From Sparassis latifolia (lineage: Eukaryota; Basidiomycota; Agaricomycetes; Polyporales; Sparassidaceae), in the NCBI GenBank assembly GCA_018466975.1, contig CM031557.1, positions 1,984,001 to 2,048,000 of the forward strand: DNA of 64,000 nucleotides. The letters run 5' to 3'. The translations under genes and the position numbers were made by a program. The notes beneath the pieces were generated by a model. That model saw only the letters and a program-made list of their open reading frames with translations. It was not told the DNA's origin and searched no databases. Below, piece after piece: positions 54,078 to 64,000 of this stretch (within the stretch, counting starts at the first letter, position 1; each line of letters begins with the position of its first letter).

Positions 54078-54971
54078 TTTGTAGTCACTTGTCTGTCTAT
54101 TCACATCAGCAAAAGTGTCAAAATATTGTAAGGGGTCACCAGGCATTGCAAGGGTGCACCTGTGATGCAAGGCTCTGCAAGCCTTACACACTCCTTATTT
54201 GTAACTGGTTCTTCTGCTAATGTGTCTTACAAGAAGCTATAAGGCTGCCGAATTTGCACCAGGCTCCTGTCAACCTCACAAGTTTCTTACACCATGACAA
54301 GCCTTACAAGGGCATCATACTCTTACACCATGCCGTGCAAGATTTGCTCGCATATTGTATCAGTAGCAGCATGATCTGAATATATTAAGCATTTTACATA
54401 TACAACATAAGATAGGTCTTACTCATACCCAACCACTTGCATCGGGCATCTAATGTCACACTTCTCATCTAATTCCTCTTTCCACAATGCCTTTATCAGA
54501 AATGTGTTCCCTGGGGATTGTTAATGAATACCTTCTGAAATATTCCCAGGGAGCACATTTTTTTATTTTGCCCTCGTAGGAGAGAAATTAGGCCGGCAAC
54601 AACCCAAAGTGAATGGTGACCAAACAGAGTGAACATCCAGCAGGTAAATATTTGGCTGATAAGTAACTTTTACCACATCATCCATTACCATATATGGTAT
54701 CAGACTTTGACTTATTGCTCTCAAATCAATAGTATCACTCTCGGGCAACTGTCGGGTCACAACCTTATCACGGCACTTAAAGTGGTTGGGCATGAGTGAG
54801 GCCTATCTTACATGGAAGCCACATGACTAAACATGCTGGAGGAATAAGCGGGATGTACTCGACTTGAGTCCGGGAATGGTACTAATATTTGCACTTTGTG
54901 CGAGGTTTGTGCCGTGCAGTGGATCGGTTAGGACCACTCTCTAATTTGACAACACCAGTGGGCCAGCTCAT
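54078..54971. other. Unassigned repeat-region DNA
   Basis: About 900 bases lacking coding signals. It contains a compact hairpin (54,499-54,560) whose arms read AAATGTGTTCCCTGGGGA and TATTCCCAGGGAGCACATTT, separated by about 25 bases. Confidence 0.4.
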
Positions 54972-55071
54972 TCAGTCATGTTTGTGAACTGGACTCCCAT
55001 TTACCCTGACATTGTCATAAACTGGACTGCCAGCGGACGTCGGCCCATCGGTTTGTGTAGGGAGCTGTCAG

Positions 55072-55495
55072 CAATGGGCCCATGGCAATGAAGGGAGGGC
55101 TGGAGCAATGGGCTCACTGCCATAGGGGTACTTCTGAGCAGTGGACCCACCGCCATAGGTGATGTTCTGAGCAGTGGGCCCACTGTCATAGATGTTATTA
55201 TTTAGCAATGGGCCCACCATCATAGGGGTACTTCTGAGCAGTGGGCTCACCGCCATAGGTGTTGTTCTGAGGAGTGGGCCCACTGTCATAGATGTTATTA
55301 TTTAGTAATGGGCCCACCACCATAGGGGTACTTCTGAGCAGTGGGCCCACCGCCATAGGTGATGTTCTGAGCAGTGGGCCCACTGTTATAGATGTTATTA
55401 TTTAGCGATGGGCCCACCATCATAGGGGTACTTCTGAGCAGTGGGCCCATCACCATAGGTGTTGTTCTGAGCAGTGGGCCCACCACCATGAGTAC
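55072..55495 (-). repeat. 33-34 bp GGGCCC minisatellite, left arm
   Basis: About a dozen units of the type GGGCCCACTGTCATAGATGT or GGGCCCACCGCCATAGGTGA, alternating three or four subtypes. Frames through it give an 11-residue period (GPLLRTSPMAV), an artefact of unit length rather than a gene. Confidence 0.85.
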
Positions 55496-56700
55496 TTCTC
55501 CATGGCTTTACATTCTGGTGATGACAAGACTCAATTTGCCAAAAAGTCGCCAGCCTGGCTCTCCTTCTCTGGTGCAGTTTGTTAAACTTGGAGGACTGTT
55601 TAAAACTTGTGGCAGAGGATTTATAAAGTTAAATTCCATAATTTCTTGAGTTCCTAGTATATGGCAAGCCATGGTTTTACATCCTGATAATGGTGTGACT
55701 CAACTAGTAAAAAAACTCGCCAACCTGGCTCTCCTTCTTTGGTGAAGTTTGTTAAACTTGGAGGACTGTCTGAAACTTGTAGAAAAGGATTTATAAAGTG
55801 TAGTGCCACCATTTTAGACTTCCTGGGTATATGGTGAGCCATGGCTTTATATTCTTGTGATGGTGAGACTCAATGTGCCAAAAACTCGCCAATCTGGCTG
55901 TCCTTCTCTGGCGAAGTTTGTTAAACTTGGAGGACTGTATGAAACTTGTAGAAGAGGACTTATAAAGTGCAGTGCCACCATTTTATGAGTTCCTGAGTAT
56001 ATGAAGAGCCATGGCTTTACATTCTGGTAATGGCGAGACTCAATGTGCCAAAAAGTCTCTCCTTTAGTGAAGTTTGTTAAACTTGGAGGACTGTCTGAAA
56101 CTTGTAGTAGGGGATTTATAAAGTGAAGCGCCACCATTCTATGAGTTCCTGATATATGGCGAGCCATGACCTCACCTTCTGGTAAAGGTGAGACTCAACT
56201 AGTAAAAAACTCAGCAATCTGGTTCTCCTTCTCTGGTAAAGTTTGTCAAACTTGGAGGACTGTCTAGGATTGATAGTAGCTGCGGTATCAAGTGAAGCAC
56301 CATCATTGTTTGAGTTTCTTGTAGATGGGAGCTATGGCTCAATATCCTGAGAATGGCTAGATTCAACCAATAAACACATTACTAACCTGGCTCTTCTTCT
56401 CTGGTGAAGTTAGTCAAACTTGAAGCACTGTCTGGAATTTATAGTAGACATTTCATAATGTGAAGTGACATCACTTTCTGAGTTCCTGATCAATGGTGAG
56501 CTATAGCTTTATATCCTGATAATAGCTAGACTCAACCAGGAAACAAATGACCAATCTGGCACTTGTTCTCTGGTAAAGGTTGTATAACTTAGAGCACTGT
56601 TTAAAAATTGAAGTAAATGTTATATTAAGTGGTGCCAGCATTTCATGTGTTCCTTATAGATGGTGAGCCACAGTGAAAATGTAACTGACAACCTGATACT
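55496..56700. repeat. About 170-bp tandem repeats, left arm
   Basis: Six or seven increasingly degenerate units; CATGGCTTTA/CATGGTTTTA recurs at 55,501, 55,670, 55,841 and 56,010, giving a period of 169-171. Each unit has CTGGCTCTCCTTCTCTGG and GTTAAACTTGGAGGACTGT. Confidence 0.8.
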
Positions 56701-57930
56701 TCTTTTTTCACATACACTGATGAATTTCATATGATATGAAGTACTGACTATAAGTCGTAGCAGTAGCTATATACTGTGATGTCCTTTTTATATGGACTTC
56801 TGGCTGATGTTAGGCTGTGTTTGTACATTTTGGCAAAGTGTGGATGCACTGAGATTCAATGCTGACAATCTGCTATTTATTATTAAGTGAAGTATCTAAG
56901 CCTTTCAAAACTTAGAGCAGCAGTTGCATTACTGTTCAATGTCAGTGTTGTATGACTTCGTAGTTGGTTGTGAGTCACATCTAATCATCCTCAATACACT
57001 CACAAGTTAGCGTGCTAACCGACTGTGATAATCTTATATATATATAATATGGAAGAGTGACTAAATCTTACAACAGCAGTTGTATGCTCTAAATTAGAAG
57101 CCTTGCATTACTTCTTGAAGTTTAGCAAGATACACACAGCCATTCTAATGGTCTGTGAACACTTTGAGAAGTTCAGCATACAACTTACCATTTCTCTGCA
57201 TGATACTATGTGTAATAAAGTACAACACTTTATATGCAAGATATGATGTTGTGGTTAGTTTTGATCACAATCACTTAGTGTTATGTGAAGAATTCAATAT
57301 TGTCTACCTTTAATGAACTTCACGTGACTTGCTGAACTGGTCAAGGAATCACACTTTCCTTTTTAGTCTCTGAGTGCACACACATCTACATGAACATAAT
57401 GGCTCCTATATGTGGTTTCTTCTATATATTTGAGATTCTTCTTCAATACATTTTTCTATCTACATTAAAGGATGATGATTACATACACCTTATATCAGAG
57501 CTAGATAGATTCTTGACAAGTTTATAAGAAGTCTATAAAGCTTGGAGTCAAATATTGCTAACTCTTCTGAAGTGAACTTTGCTGCTTTCTGAGAAGTAAA
57601 GCTTGCTAATCACTTAACATTACAGTTGACTACATGTTGTCTGGAAAAAGATATATCTGTCATTTTCTAACAAATGTCTGACATTTAGTTATATGAGAAG
57701 CAAAACACACTTCATGAACTTAAGTGTAGCTCTCTCCAAAGAGTTACACTTAATTGTTATTGAGAATTAATATCTGTTAAGTCATGATATGATATTGCTA
57801 CTCCAAGTTGCAGTTCATACTCCACAGTATATAACTTTGGCCATAAGTTTCAGATGATACTCCATTGCATACAGACTTCATTACAGAAGCAGTGCCAGCT
57901 GGTCATTTAGCATTTTTATATGTGATACCA
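56701..57930. other. AT-rich centre of the foldback element
   Basis: About 1.2 kb between the inverted arms. No open frame with a domain and no transposase motif was seen; the element is presumably mobilised in trans, if at all. Confidence 0.45.
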
Positions 57931-58830
57931 TGGCAGGCCAGCAATCAGGGACTCATAATATGGTGGCCCTTCACTTTATAAAACAACTGTTATCAATTCC
58001 AGACAGTGCTTCAACTTGAATTAACTTTACCAGAGAAGGACCACCAGGTTAGTGAAAAATCACCAGATTACGTCTAGCCATTGTCAGGATGTGAAGCCAT
58101 GGCTCAACCTCTATCAGAAACTCATGAAATGGTGGTGCTTTACTTTATATATCAACTACTATGAATTCCAGATAGTTCTCCAAGTTCTATAAACTTTGCC
58201 AGAGAAGGAGAGTCAGATTGCTGAGTTTTTTACTGGTTGAGTCTCACCTTCACCAGAATGTAAGGCCATGGCTCACTATATACCAGGAACTCGTAGAATG
58301 GTGGCGCTTCACTTTATAAATCCCCTACTACAAGTTTTAGACAGTCCTCCAAGTTTAACAAACTTTACCAAAGAAGGAGAGCCAGGTTGGCGAGTTTTTT
58401 ACTAGTTGAGTCACACCATTACCAGAATGTTAAGCCATGGCTCGCCATATACTAGAAACTCATGAAATTATGGAAGTTAACTTTATAAATCCTCTGCCAC
58501 AAGTTTTAGACAGTCCTCCAAGTTTAACAGACTTCGCCAGAGAAGGAGAGCCAGGTTGGTGAGTTTTTGGCACATTGAGTCTCGCCATCACCAGAATGTA
58601 AAGCCATGGCTCACCATATACTAGAAACTCAGAGAATGGTGGCACTGCACTTTATAAGTCCTCTTCTACAAGTTTCAGACAGTCCTCCAAGTTTAACAAA
58701 CTGCACCAGAGAAGGACAGCCAGGTTGGTGAGTTTTTGGCACATTGAGTCTCGCCATCACCAGAATATAAAGCCATGGCTCACCATATACCCAGGAAGTC
58801 TAAAATGGTGGCACTGCACTTTTATCTTTG
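57931..58830. repeat. About 170-bp tandem repeats, right arm part 1
   Basis: Reverse-complement copies of the left-arm units (for example ACAGTCCTCCAAGTTTAAC), about five units, ending abruptly where element B is inserted. Confidence 0.8.
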
Positions 58831-59029
58831 TCAGTTATGAAAGATAATCTTTTCCATCAATAAGTAGCAAATTTTCATGAGAATTGCTACTTTAAAGTAG
58901 ACTTATTTGTAGGTGCATAGATTAACTCAGGATGATCTTTCAGATAATCTTAATATAATCTTCTGGATAATCTGAGAATAATCTTAATATAATCTGAAGA
59001 TTAGCAATAAAATACAATTTTAACTTTGA

Positions 59030-59123
59030 CACCAGCCAGGATTGAACCCTGGACCTTAGGTTGATTTTATAGAATATAATTCCAAGTGACACTTTAGACC
59101 ACTTGACCATTAGATCATACATC
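59030..59123 (-). ncRNA. tRNA-like sequence in left arm of element B
   Basis: Minus-strand copy with A-box-like TGGTCAAGTGG and B-box GGTTCAATCC, and a T-arm with perfect 5-bp stem CCAGG/CCTGG around GTTCAAT. Close inverted partner of the right-arm copy. Confidence 0.5.
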
Positions 59124-59717
59124 ACAACTATCTTATCTTAAATTAGACATCTTTTTTTTGGAAAAGACTTAGCCAAATTCTGCCTATTAGAAGAGAATAA
59201 GTAAAAGACACTTGACTTTTATCATAGATAGACAAGACTTATAGACAAACATTACTCTGAGTCTTATAGTCTTTTCTAATGCTTGCAGCCTTCATATAAT
59301 GTAGTATAATATGTAATTAATAGAATATAAGTTTCTACAGTTACTTCAGTAAAACAGAACTTTGCTATATAATTGGAAGATAGCTATAAAGATCTTGTAG
59401 GTATAAGTGCTCAGTCTATAATATAATAGACTCTAGAGTATAAGCCTAAAATGAACAAATAAAATACTGTCTCTCAATAACTTGTTATATATTATAGATG
59501 GCTACATTTAGATACTTTATAGTACTACATGATAGTTTACAAAAACTGTAAGCTGTAGGACAAGACTATAATAAGATGCAGAGTACTGTTTGTCTATAAG
59601 TCTTGTCTATCTATAATAAAAGTCAAGTGTCTTTTACTTATTCTCTTCTAATAGACAGAATTTGGCTAAGTCTTTTCCAAAAAAAAGATGTCTAATTTAA
59701 GATAAGATAGTTGTGAT

Positions 59718-59812
59718 GTATGGCCTAATGGTCAAGTGGTCTAAAGTGTCACTTGGAATTATATTCTATAAAATCAACCTGAGGTCCAGGGTTCAATCCT
59801 GGCTAGTGTCAA
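59718..59812 (+). ncRNA. tRNA-like sequence in right arm of element B
   Basis: A-box-like TGGTCAAGTGG at 59,729-59,739 (a Leu/Ser-type D-arm start, followed by TCTAAAG) and an exact B-box consensus GGTTCAATCC at 59,790-59,799. The T-arm CCAGG-GTTCAAT-CCTGG (59,786-59,802) is perfect. The acceptor stem does not pair well, so a tRNA-derived sequence with an internal Pol III promoter is more likely than a functional tRNA. Confidence 0.55.
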
Positions 59813-60054
59813 AGTTAAAATTGTATTTTATTGCTAATCTTCAGATTATCCTCAGATTATCCAGAAAATTATCCTCTGATTATCCAGAAGATTATATAAA
59901 GATTATCCGAAAGATTATCTGAAAGATTATATTAAGATTATCTGAAAGATTATCCTGAGTTAATCTATGCACCTACAAATAAGTCTACTTTAAAGTAGCA
60001 ATTCTCATGAAAATTTGCTACTTATTGATGGAAAAGATTATCTTTCATAACTGA

Positions 60055-60370
60055 CATCACTGGCACTTTATAAATCCTTTTCTATAAGTTTCAGACAGTC
60101 CTCCAAGTTTAACAAACTTTACCAAAGAAGGAGAGCCAGGTTGGCGAGTTTTTTACTAGTTGAGTCACACCATTATCAGGATGTAAAACCATGGCTCGCC
60201 ATATACCAGAAACTCATAGAATGGTATTTATAAATCCTCTTTTCCAAGTTTCAGTCAGACCTCCAAGTTTGACAAACTGCACCAGAGAAGGAGAGCCAGG
60301 TTGGCGACTTTTTGGCAAATTGAGTCTCGCCATCACCAGAATGTAAAGCCATAGTTCACCATATATCTGG
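60055..60370. repeat. About 170-bp repeats, right arm part 2
   Basis: The same reverse-complement units resume after element B (ACAGTCCTCCAAGTTTAAC near 60,097), confirming that B split the arm. Confidence 0.75.
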
Positions 60371-60384
60371 ACTCATTGATCATA

Positions 60385-60784
60385 CTTTGGTGGTGGGCCC
60401 ATTGCTTAGAGAAACATGCTGTGGTAATGGCCAACACTCTGACCTTTGGCAGTGGGCCCATTCTCCATCTTACACTTGTGGTGATGGGCCCACTGCTCAT
60501 TGATTATACTCTGGCAGTTGGCCCATTGATGGCGATAACATGCTCTGGTGATGGCCAACTCTCTGACCTTTGACTACTCTGGTGGTGGGCCCATTACTGG
60601 GAGAAACATGCCCTGATGATGGTCAACCCTGTGGCCTTTGGCAGTGGGTCGATTGCTGGTGGAAACATGTCCTGGAGATGACCTATGCCATGGGTGCTTG
60701 CAGTAAGGCCCTGACTGAGGGTACTTTGGTGATGGGCCTATTGCTGGCAGTAACATGCTCTGGCGATGGCCAACCCTCTGACCT
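60385..60784 (+). repeat. Variant GGGCCCA-containing repeats, right arm
   Basis: Longer, more diverged units combining GTGGGCCCATTG with AACATGCTCTGG and GATGGCCAACTCTCTGACC. They have no obvious partner in the left arm, so the two arms are not symmetrical here. Confidence 0.65.
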
Positions 60785-61560
60785 TTGGCAGTGGGCCCAT
60801 CCTTCATATTACACTCTTGGCGATGGGCCCACTGCTCAGCACATCACCTATGGCGGTGGGCCCACTGCTCAGAACAACACCTATGGTGGTGGGCCCACTG
60901 CTCAGAAGTACCCCTATGGTGGTGGGCCCATCACTAAATAATAACATCTATGACAGTGGGCCCATTGCTCAGAACATCACCTATGGCAGTGGGCCCATCA
61001 CTAAATAATAACATCTATGACAGTGGGCCCACTGCTCAGAAGTACCCCTATGGCAGTGGGCCCATCACTAAATAATAGCATTATGGCGATGGGCCCACTG
61101 CTCAGAAGTACCCCTATGGTGGTGGGCCCACTGCTTAGAACATCACCTATGGCGGTGCTAAATAATAACATCTATGACAGTGGGCCCACTGCTCAGAACA
61201 TCACCTATGGCAGTGGGCCCACTGCTCAGAAGTACCCCTATGACGGTGGGCCCATCGCTAAATAATAACATCTATGACAGTGGGCCCACTGCTCAGAACA
61301 TCACCTATGGCGATGGGCCCACTGCTCAGAACATCACCTATGATGGTGGGCCCACTGCTCAGAAATGCCTCTATGGTGGTGGGCCCATCGCTAAATAATA
61401 GCATTATGATGATGGGCCCACTGCTTAGAAGTACTCCTATGGCAGTGGGCCCATTGCTCAGAAGTACTCCTATGGCGGTGGGCCCATTGCTCAGAACTAC
61501 CCCCATGGCGGTGGGCCCATCACTCCAGCCTTCCCTTCATCGCCATGGGCCCATCACTGA
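60785..61560 (+). repeat. 33-34 bp GGGCCC minisatellite, right arm
   Basis: About twenty units such as GGGCCCACTGCTCAGAACAT, with subtypes ending AGTACCCCTATGG or in AAATAATAACATCTATGA. It is an inverted and longer version of the left-arm array. Confidence 0.85.
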
Positions 61561-61657
61561 CAGCTCTTTACACAAACTGATGGGTCGACATTCGCTGGCA
61601 GTCCAGTTCATGACAATGTCAGGGTAAATGGGAGTTCAGTTCAGGTAACATGACTGA

Positions 61658-62955
61658 AAGGTGTGAGTGGGCACCTTGCTCTGCTGATCTTGAGCTGAAG
61701 GAGACTTGCTATGATAGTGACGTGGATGACTGCGATGCTGGTGGGAGGCTGTGTCCATAGGTATACTGTCTAGTACGCTTTCACCCAGGGCTGAGAGAGT
61801 GCAGTATGAGTCTGCATCAGACTTATGCATGGTCAGCCAGAAAATCTGTGGGCGATCAGGGAGCGGGGGAAGTACAGATGGTGTGGGAGATTGGGACAGA
61901 GAATTGCGGTGTTGCAGTAGTTCAGGAGGATGTGATGCAGGCCTATTAAGCATCGATACAGCAGTAGTAGACATTGAACGACCAGAAACAGGGTTTGCAG
62001 CATTTGCTGCATGCCATGCTGCACATTGAGCTTTGATTTGGGTGACGCTAGTTGCAGCAGGCTCAGTGACTGTTGATGTTGCCTCTTTCTTCCCAAATAC
62101 TTGCCTGTTAACCGAAATTATGAGCAACAATAGGCAGAGACAAATACAACTTACTCATTCCACCATGTCAGAGTCTCCTGAGTGTTCTCGTCCTCTTTAT
62201 CAGACAACAGTTCAATGATTGCATTGAAAAACTTGCCATTGTTGAATTGCCCATCATTTTCTGACCACAGATGTTGTTTGCTGATGTAGAAGCATGCCTA
62301 TGAGGAATAAGATGAGAATGAGAACTATAAACAGACAACATGGAAGTTGAACTGCACTTATCTGCACAGTGGCATATCCGATAATTTCAGGTGTAACGCT
62401 GGTCAGACCTTCCGACCAATGGGTTCACGAGTCTGTGGATGCTTAGTAGTCTTATTTTTGATATCCTTAAGTGCAGATGATGGCCCGGTAAAAATGTGCT
62501 TATATACCTGGCATCTGTAGTCAGTACCATGAACGTGGAAGGAGAGAAAGCTTATGTAAGTGGGTCTGGTCGAGGGCACGCTTCACTCAGAATCAGCCAA
62601 AGACGGAACAGGTGCAAACTATAATCTTCGTTGCCGTGGGGAGAGAGTAAGAAACTATGATACAGAGCAGACAGCGTACATGTACATACCTTCATTGCCG
62701 TGAGGAGAGAGTAAGGAATGGGCAATGAAGACAAACATGATATAAACAGTACGTAACAGGAAGGAGGAACAAACAAACTATCGTAAGCACGTGAGCGGGG
62801 TTACACTCTCACCGGTCAGAAGAAATTTGGCATGGGGAGAAGGTAAAAGGAAGAAGGAAAAGGGATAGCGAGGGGCGAAAGCGAGTGGCGGAAGACAAGC
62901 AGGAAGGGAAGACATTTTATTAAAGTGTGTTGAGCACTGAGGACTTCATGACAAC
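61658..62955. other. Repeat-region DNA between foldback and gypsy fragment
   Basis: A minus-strand open frame at 61,636-62,130 (Ser/Pro/His-rich, KSKSPSAQD-like composition) has no domain and partly overlaps the foldback end. Near 62,805 the minus strand reads TGTAACCCCGC, which could start an LTR after the gypsy stop codon, but no second LTR is in the window. TTTAATAAAATG on the minus strand at about 62,910-62,921 could be a polyadenylation signal. Confidence 0.35.
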
Positions 62956-63345
62956 TTAAGCTTCAAGACTGCATTCCTGTAAAAAGACATCTAGAGCTTG
63001 AAGATCAGTGACATCGGCACCTGCGAGCCAAGTATCAGAATTGGGGCCATAGCTGGCCCAACGAACGAGATAATGCCAACCATGACCATGGCGATGATGG
63101 TCGAGGATGCATTCAACAAACCATTCCTCCTGGCCATCCGTGGTGACCACAGGTCCGGGTTAGGCCAGCTGTTGGGAGGGGAAAAGGGAGTCATCATTAG
63201 CAATAAAGGAATGGAGAAGTGAAGAATGAAAGGTGGGAAAAATGGCCATGTGTGGAGGAAGGTCTAGTGTGTAAGCGGAGAACTCGGGGTAGGAGTGGGA
63301 GATAGTGTAAGGACTATCGTAGCAAACCATAAATTTGGCAACACA
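62956..63345 (-). pseudogene. Ty3/gypsy integrase C-terminus with chromodomain, broken
   Basis: The minus-strand frame reads AKFMVCYDSPYTISHSYPE, AYTLDLPPHMAIFPTFHSS and LHSFIANDDSLFPSQQLA, the conserved end of chromovirus integrases. After an in-frame stop (63,160-63,162) it resumes PGPVVTTDGQEEWFVECIL, then GWHYLVRWASYG and DTWLAGADVTDLQALDVF, a chromodomain. Such chromodomains direct integration to modified histones. The stop and the absence of upstream integrase sequence show it is a fragment. Confidence 0.8.
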
Positions 63346-64000
63346 GTGATGAGTGCACACCCGACACAAACACCTAAACCCAACTAAAAACAAATGAGAA
63401 GCAGGGGCAATCTGTGTGAGAGGGAAGGGCATTGCAACTGTAAAATGATGCAAGTGGGTCCCAGAACCTCGACCTAAGCCAAAGGGGGACGCAACCTGTA
63501 AAGAAATGAGGGCTTGCGATGTAAGCGCGAAGTCGGGCGACAATCTACGACAAAGTTGTGAAAGTCGGTGGTAGGAAGCTAAAGTTGCAACCCGATTGCC
63601 AAACTCGTAGGCGAAGGTGAACTAAATCGCAAAGGGGAAGGGAACTATCTGTGAGGGTAGAACACTATGGAGGAATGCAGTATTTACCGTCTCGATGAAG
63701 TCGCAGTCAGTCTAACGCAAAAGTCGGATTACGACTAATGCAGGTCGCTATCGCTATATCGCTATGTCGCTATCGCAGTGTCACAGTGCACTATCACAGT
63801 CGCAGTATGCAGGCTCAAAGTATAGCAGTCTTGCTATGTCGCAGTGGGGTATATTGCAGTTCGAAGTTGCTATTACAGTAAACGCAGTTTCTCAGTGATC
63901 TCAAGTGAAGGGAGAAGTCTCCTACTGGTCTTCGATGGTAATCGACGTAGATACAGCAGGTATTTATAGAGGGGAAAATGGGAGAGGTGAAATGCGAAAC
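63346..64000. other. Unassigned right-edge DNA with CGCTAT microsatellite and TATA-like box
   Basis: Degenerate CGCTAT/CGCAGT repeats lie at about 63,745-63,800. On the minus strand CTATAAATAC (about 63,960-63,970) resembles a TATA box and would drive transcription toward the gypsy fragment. No gene is supported. Confidence 0.35.

Larger units (their letters stand above)
58831..60054. mobile_element. Long-TIR element B (1,224 bp) nested in the foldback arm
   Basis: The ends are TCAGTTATGAAAGATAATCT and its inverse, sharing TCAGTTAT and the GATAATC cluster with element A. Arms of about 420-465 bases (58,831-59,251 and 59,588-60,054) flank an AT-rich centre of about 335 bases without a gene. 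The right arm has a small expansion of AGATTATC units near 59,830-59,955. Each arm carries one tRNA-like sequence. No clean target duplication was found, perhaps because the repeat host sequence has diverged. Confidence 0.8.
54972..61657. mobile_element. 6.7-kb foldback-type element with tandem-repeat arms
   Basis: The termini TCAGTCATGTT and AACATGACTGA are inverted, and the next roughly 110 bases on each side are also inverted copies (for example ACTCCCATTTACCCTGACAT on the left). Each arm then has a 33-34 bp GGGCCC minisatellite, then about 170-bp units carrying GTTAAACTTGGAGGACTGT, in opposite orientation in the two arms. The centre (about 56,700-57,930) is AT-rich and has no recognisable gene. 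Long inverted repeats made of direct repeats are characteristic of foldback transposons. Element B is inserted in the right arm. No target duplication was recognised. Confidence 0.75.

Noticed and set aside
59718..59812. Functional tRNA gene
   Set aside because: T-arm and B-box are good but the acceptor stem and D-stem do not pair properly and the sequence lies in a transposon arm in two inverted copies.
55072..61560. Regular repeats as a possible CRISPR array
   Set aside because: The units are contiguous without unique spacers, and the genome is eukaryotic.
55001..61627. Open frames repeating an 11-residue GPLLRTSPMAV-like motif
   Set aside because: They arise because the minisatellite unit is 33 bp; frames are short, occur on both arms, and are broken by 34-bp units. 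Not a repeat protein.

Overview
The window looks like nuclear DNA of an agaricomycete (mushroom-forming basidiomycete), possibly a wood-decay polypore. This is inferred from genes broken by many 50-70 nt introns, a secreted protein of the basidiomycete 'macrofage activating glycoprotein' family, agaricomycete-type membrane proteins and basidiomycete-style transposons. No plasmid, phage, CRISPR or operon structure is visible. No database search was run; family names rest on recognising motifs in spliced translations.

Positions 1 to about 37.9 kb are an ordinary gene-dense block. In order: 3' end of a glutathionyl-hydroquinone reductase (+), a GPI-type secreted glycoprotein (+), a single-pass membrane protein (+), an Old Yellow Enzyme-like oxidoreductase with a hydrophobic tail (-), an APH-type phosphotransferase (+), an alpha/beta hydrolase (+), a Kel3/KLHDC4 kelch protein (-), the coatomer alpha subunit (+), a WW-domain multipass membrane protein (+), an Afi1-type DENN protein (-), a small unknown (+), a zinc alcohol dehydrogenase with an apparent one-base frameshift (-), a Swi3/Rsc8 chromatin-remodelling subunit (-), a PPR-like mitochondrial protein (+) and a PHD/AT-hook/chromodomain protein (-). 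These are housekeeping or metabolic genes with no obvious shared pathway, although two trafficking genes (COPA, AFI1-like) and two chromatin genes (SWI3, PHD-chromo) lie near one another.

From 38.0 kb to the right edge nearly everything is transposon-derived. A near-perfect palindrome (38.0 kb) marks the border. It is followed by a 2.2 kb terminal-inverted-repeat (TIR) element, a decayed non-LTR retrotransposon (CCHC ORF1, AP-endonuclease, reverse transcriptase, RNase H and zinc-finger remnants, ending in poly-A at 52.85 kb), two inverted 407-bp hAT-like MITEs, a small MITE at 53.7 kb, a 6.7 kb foldback-type palindrome built of tandem repeats (54.97-61.66 kb) and the chromodomain end of a Ty3/gypsy integrase.

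The most notable structure is a pair of related long-TIR elements (47,952-48,920 and 58,831-60,054). Both begin TCAGTTAT, carry clustered GATAATC motifs, and hold a tRNA-like sequence in each arm. One sits inside the retrotransposon ORF2 with an 8-bp target duplication; the other sits inside the foldback arm.
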